A program made the translations under genes and the position numbers. The notes under the pieces were generated by a model. It saw only the letters and a program-made list of their open reading frames with translations, ran no database searches and had not been told where the DNA came from. 8,106 bases of DNA from CAYGZM01 sp964354365 (GTDB lineage Bacteria; Planctomycetota; Phycisphaerae; Sedimentisphaerales; Anaerobacaceae). The stretch spans positions 1-8,106 of the forward strand of contig CAYGZM010000164.1 in NCBI GenBank assembly GCA_964354365.1, given 5' to 3'. Shown here one piece after another: positions 5,215 to 8,106 of the stretch. Each line of letters begins with the position of its first letter. Within the stretch, counting starts at the first letter, position 1.

Positions 5215-7917
5215 TTACTCTCTCCAGAGCCACTGCTCTGCAAAGGCTTCGAGGTCGAACGCATCCACCCGGCCGTTGCGGTCGATATCCTCGCGCAGGA
5301 ACAACTCTTCTTTGCGCCAGTTGCCGGAAAAGCCATCGAAGTCTCTGAAATCAACCACGTCGTCGATATTCAAGTCCGCGGCGCTGCCCGCATCCGAAAG
5401 CGACATACTCGCCTCCGGTGTCCCTCCGTATCTACCCATATTTATGCGTTTGCCGTGCGGCCACAATTCAGCCCTCCACTCGGAGCCGGGGTTGCCCGCG
5501 TCAATGCACAGACTGGTAACGCCATCCAGGACCCAGTTTTCGCTGCCCGGGTCCCATCTGCCGGCCTCGGATTTCAAGTGATAGTCGCCGTTGCAGGGGT
5601 CGGCGAAACACGGATCGGCGTCGATATTTCCTTCGCCCGGCCAGCCGCTCTGCACATCGCTGAAAGTCACCGTGACCGTAGTGCCCACTATCCCGGCGGG
5701 GTCGTTATAGTAGATAATGGAGTTGGTAATTGTCTGGATGCCGGAATACACGCCGGTTCCCGAATTTCCCACAATCGTGCAGTTGGTTATCGTCACCGAA
5801 CTGGTGATTCCACGCCCCTGCGACAACTCGATCCCGCCGCCGTTGGCGACAATAAGCGAATCGATGATTGCAGGCTGGCTGATGTTCCACAGCCGTACTC
5901 CCATACCTGTATTGCCGGTGACGACGCAGTTGGAGATTGTAGGCGACGCGCCGGAGCAGTATATCCCGACGTCGCCGCCGATAATCGTGAGGCCCGAAAG
6001 AACACAGTTCGCATCTTCACTCGTCTGGAGAGTAACCACCGGCCCACCGCCCGCGCCGCTGATTATAGTCGCTGCAACACTGCCGGGATTATCAGGCTCT
6101 GCCGAGCGAATAGTCAGATTTTTGCCCTTGAGATTTATGTTCTCGGGATAGACACTCTGCGGGACCACTATCTCATCGCCGTCGCGGGCGTCGTTTATTG
6201 CGTACTGGATATAATCGTATCTTCTTTCCCTCATCAGGTTCCTTATCGGCCCGTCTGCGCTCGTCCACAACTGGTGCTGCGTCACCAGCTCAATGCCGTC
6301 GCCGGTTCCGAGATTGCGCGAATACTGTCTGCTTGTCGGATTGTTCCAGTGCTCGTGGACTCCAAGACTCGCAAGCCTGGTCCCGTCGCCTTCAGGGTCA
6401 TAGAATGTCCCCGATGGAGGATTGTTCGCCAGCGCCATCTCGTGCAGATAATTGTCCGGCCGATCGATAACGTCGGTTACAGTTGTGCCCGGCGTTTCCT
6501 GCTCGGCCCGCAAAAAATCCAGCCCGACAGAATCAATCGCCACCGGGTCCTGCGAAACTAATATGCTCGAAAACCAGTCGTTGCCAAAGCTCCTGAACCT
6601 TGTCACGGGGTCGCTTTGATTCCTCGCAGGATACAGCGCGTCAATAAAGTACAGAAGCGTCTTTCCGCCGAGGTGTTTGTGCCCGTTCAGATCGACAAGG
6701 CCGTTATACGTCCCCATGGCGTTCGACCGCTGAGCGTAACCGTGCAGCGGCTCCGGCGTCCACCCGCCGCCGGAAGGAAAATATGTTGAGCCATAATGAT
6801 TCTTCGCACACAATGTCACCCCGTTCAGAGAGTGAGCCCTCAGAAGCGCCATATTGATCAGATACTTGGCCTGGGTGACGCAATCCGGCAGGCGAGCAAC
6901 CGGGGCTTTGCTGTAAAGCGGGTTGGCCGCGTCGCCGTTTGCCGCGATGCGCCCGTTCGCCGCCAGGCCGGACTTGACCACAAACTTTATATTTCGATAA
7001 TCGGGATTCGGGTCGCTGCGGACCTTATTGTAAATGGGATTGCCGATGTACCGCGCAGCATCGTATATCGTAATCGCGGAGCCCGGCACACCCACCACGT
7101 CCATAAGCTGCTTGGCAAAAGAATAAATCACGTGCGGGCTTGGCGTGCCTTTGCTTGACGACCAGCTTCCCCCGCTGCTGTTCTCCTGATTCATATTGAT
7201 CTTGATGGCGATCTTCTCCCCCGCCTGATACCCAACGTCTCCAAACCCATTCTGCTGATTGAAGTGCCTAAAAAGCGCATCCCACGCATCCGCGTTGCTA
7301 GATTCGCCCGTCAGTCCCTGGATGGCCGTGGAGATCATACTATCCACCTTGGCTTGATCGGTATTAGTGTCGTCCCACCAGCTTCCAGTAGAGCCGTTCC
7401 AGCTCGTGGCGTTTGCATCGCGAATCCACATCACGCGCCCGGGATAGATACCCTTGCCCACGCCCATCGGACTGTTCGGCGGATCGGTCGGCACGAACGG
7501 CGCCGCCTCTGCGTCGCTGCCCCGGGTCATACTGACAGACCACCACACCGCCATAATGGCCGCAGCCGCAAATACCCCCGCAACCACGTATCGCGACCGG
7601 CCCATCAGCCGTCTGGCCTTGCGGTACGCCAAAGTCGAGCCGACCAGCCCCGTAATCCAGACAATAAAACCGCTCGCTAACGGCGCAGCAATACGCTGGC
7701 AAGGATACGTCGCCCGCGAAGGCTTGGGCACGACGCGAATCAAAAACCATATCAGCGACGCCAGCCCGGCAATGGGAAACACCCATATCAGCCAGGGGTA
7801 TCTGCGCCAAAAGCCCCTGCCCTGATTCGGACACAACCCAGCACCTTCGCCCGGACCTTTTCCGGCTTCGGACAGCAGGCAACCTTTCAATGCGTGCTTT
7901 CTTCCTCTGTGCAACAT
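5215..7917 (-). CDS. Membrane-anchored DUF362 / right-handed beta-helix / dockerin-like protein (900 aa)
   Basis: Domains in order: a basic N-terminus; three hydrophobic segments (~41-61, ~76-98, ~109-128) that anchor it in the membrane; a DUF362 domain (~155-480) with typical KYLINMALLRAHSLNGVTLC (351-370) and QDPVAIDSVGLDFLRAE (456-472); a right-handed beta-helix (~565-770) starting YIQYAINDARDGDEIVVPQS and running through repeated 'I.NC.I.GN.G' rungs; a planctomycete-style closing module with GNIDADPCFADPCNGDYHL (763-781) and CIDAGNPGSE (804-813); and a dockerin-like end (~848-896) with two intact EF-hand calcium loops, D848/N850/D852/D856/D859 and D877/D879/N881/D885/D888. DUF362 function is unknown; no ferredoxin-type CxxC cluster is seen. 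The beta-helix suggests polysaccharide or surface binding. ATG at 7917 has AAGGAGG seven bases upstream. It leads an operon with the enolase-superfamily enzyme. Confidence 0.92.
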   Translation of the reverse strand: MLHRGRKHALKGCLLSEAGKGPGEGAGLCPNQGRGFWRRYPWLIWVFPIAGLASLIWFLIRVVPKPSRATYPCQRIAAPLASGFIVWITGLVGSTLAYRKARRLMGRSRYVVAGVFAAAAIMAVWWSVSMTRGSDAEAAPFVPTDPPNSPMGVGKGIYPGRVMWIRDANATSWNGSTGSWWDDTNTDQAKVDSMISTAIQGLTGESSNADAWDALFRHFNQQNGFGDVGYQAGEKIAIKINMNQENSSGGSWSSSKGTPSPHVIYSFAKQLMDVVGVPGSAITIYDAARYIGNPIYNKVRSDPNPDYRNIKFVVKSGLAANGRIAANGDAANPLYSKAPVARLPDCVTQAKYLINMALLRAHSLNGVTLCAKNHYGSTYFPSGGGWTPEPLHGYAQRSNAMGTYNGLVDLNGHKHLGGKTLLYFIDALYPARNQSDPVTRFRSFGNDWFSSILVSQDPVAIDSVGLDFLRAEQETPGTTVTDVIDRPDNYLHEMALANNPPSGTFYDPEGDGTRLASLGVHEHWNNPTSRQYSRNLGTGDGIELVTQHQLWTSADGPIRNLMRERRYDYIQYAINDARDGDEIVVPQSVYPENINLKGKNLTIRSAEPDNPGSVAATIISGAGGGPVVTLQTSEDANCVLSGLTIIGGDVGIYCSGASPTISNCVVTGNTGMGVRLWNISQPAIIDSLIVANGGGIELSQGRGITSSVTITNCTIVGNSGTGVYSGIQTITNSIIYYNDPAGIVGTTVTVTFSDVQSGWPGEGNIDADPCFADPCNGDYHLKSEAGRWDPGSENWVLDGVTSLCIDAGNPGSEWRAELWPHGKRINMGRYGGTPEASMSLSDAGSAADLNIDDVVDFRDFDGFSGNWRKEELFLREDIDRNGRVDAFDLEAFAEQWLWRE

Positions 7918-7965
7918 TTGAGAGCCTCCTTAATCGGCCCCGGTTGAAGTTTTCATCACAACCAT

Positions 7966-7994
7966 ATTCTACCATTAGCACTCCGCAGCTGCAA
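7966..7994 (-). promoter_or_regulatory. Sigma70-type promoter of the DUF362/enolase operon
   Basis: On the minus strand TTGCAG (7989-7994), 17 bases, then TAGAAT (7966-7971). Four of six -35 and five of six -10 positions match consensus and the spacing is optimal. A start near 7958-7960 would give a leader of about 40 nt ending in the strong ribosome site at 7925-7931. No operator palindrome was noticed. Confidence 0.55.
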
Positions 7995-8106
7995 CTCCAT
8001 TTTGCCCGCGATCCGGCCCTTTTGCATCCCCGCCCGCCGTTTCTTATACCTTAGCCCGACTTCGCGGATTCGAGGGTTAGAACCTGCGTGGCGTGGTCAA
8101 AATCGG
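7995..8106. other. Upstream intergenic edge, nothing recognised
   Basis: Short G+C-rich non-coding stretch upstream of the operon promoter. No credible coding frame, RNA gene, or repeat longer than a few bases was seen before the window ends. Confidence 0.5.

Noticed and set aside
5455..6561. 368-aa plus-strand frame inside the DUF362/beta-helix gene
   Set aside because: No recognisable domain; it mirrors a minus-strand gene with clear domains, calcium loops and a ribosome site. G+C-rich coding DNA commonly leaves such open antisense frames.
7364..7981. 205-aa minus-strand frame overlapping the start of the 900-aa gene
   Set aside because: Arginine- and glycine-rich out-of-frame text, no ribosome site, overlaps the membrane segments of the true gene and would span its promoter.

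Overview
The window reads as accessory and intergenic DNA plus one chromosomal operon from a planctomycete, most likely a Phycisphaerae/Sedimentisphaerales-type bacterium (inference). The clues are a large exported DUF362/beta-helix protein ending in a two-loop dockerin-like domain, a twin-arginine-exported enolase-superfamily enzyme, and degenerate dispersed repeats whose chance translations (NKPN..., KQTQSNPI) I recall from planctomycete metagenome assemblies. No rRNA, tRNA or CRISPR array was found.

Layout. Positions 1-583 hold no credible gene but are dense in repeats: a 47-48 nt direct repeat with copies exactly 300 bp apart, a MITE-like unit with terminal inverted repeats and 11-bp flanking repeats, and several REP-like hairpins. 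Positions 584-3054, minus strand, hold three co-directional genes: a DUF4365-like protein with a PD-(D/E)XK-like residue pattern, a 388-aa protein whose start overlaps the first gene's stop (TAATG), and a 204-aa orphan protein. This block looks more A+T-rich than the operon to its right. It is bracketed almost exactly by two direct copies of a ~60-nt hairpin-forming repeat (517-577 and 3080-3147), so it looks like a discrete inserted cassette. Its function is unknown; a defence role is speculation.

Positions 3079-3962 are non-coding and repeat-rich. In the middle is a near-ideal plus-strand expression signal: TTGACA-17-TATAAT, a perfect 11+11 bp operator palindrome over the -10 box, an AGGAGG ribosome site and an ATG at 3666. 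It drives only a few codons before running into repeat DNA, so it appears to be the surviving front end of a lost repressor-controlled gene.

Positions 3963-7917, minus strand, form a two-gene operon. A sigma70-like promoter (7966-7994) leads to a 900-aa membrane-anchored DUF362/beta-helix/dockerin protein, then, after a 52-nt gap, a Tat-exported mandelate-racemase-subgroup enzyme. Both have strong AAGGAGG ribosome sites. The pair suggests an extracytoplasmic function, possibly linked to sugar-acid or polysaccharide breakdown, but no substrate can be read from sequence. The orphan promoter points convergently into the 3' end of this operon.
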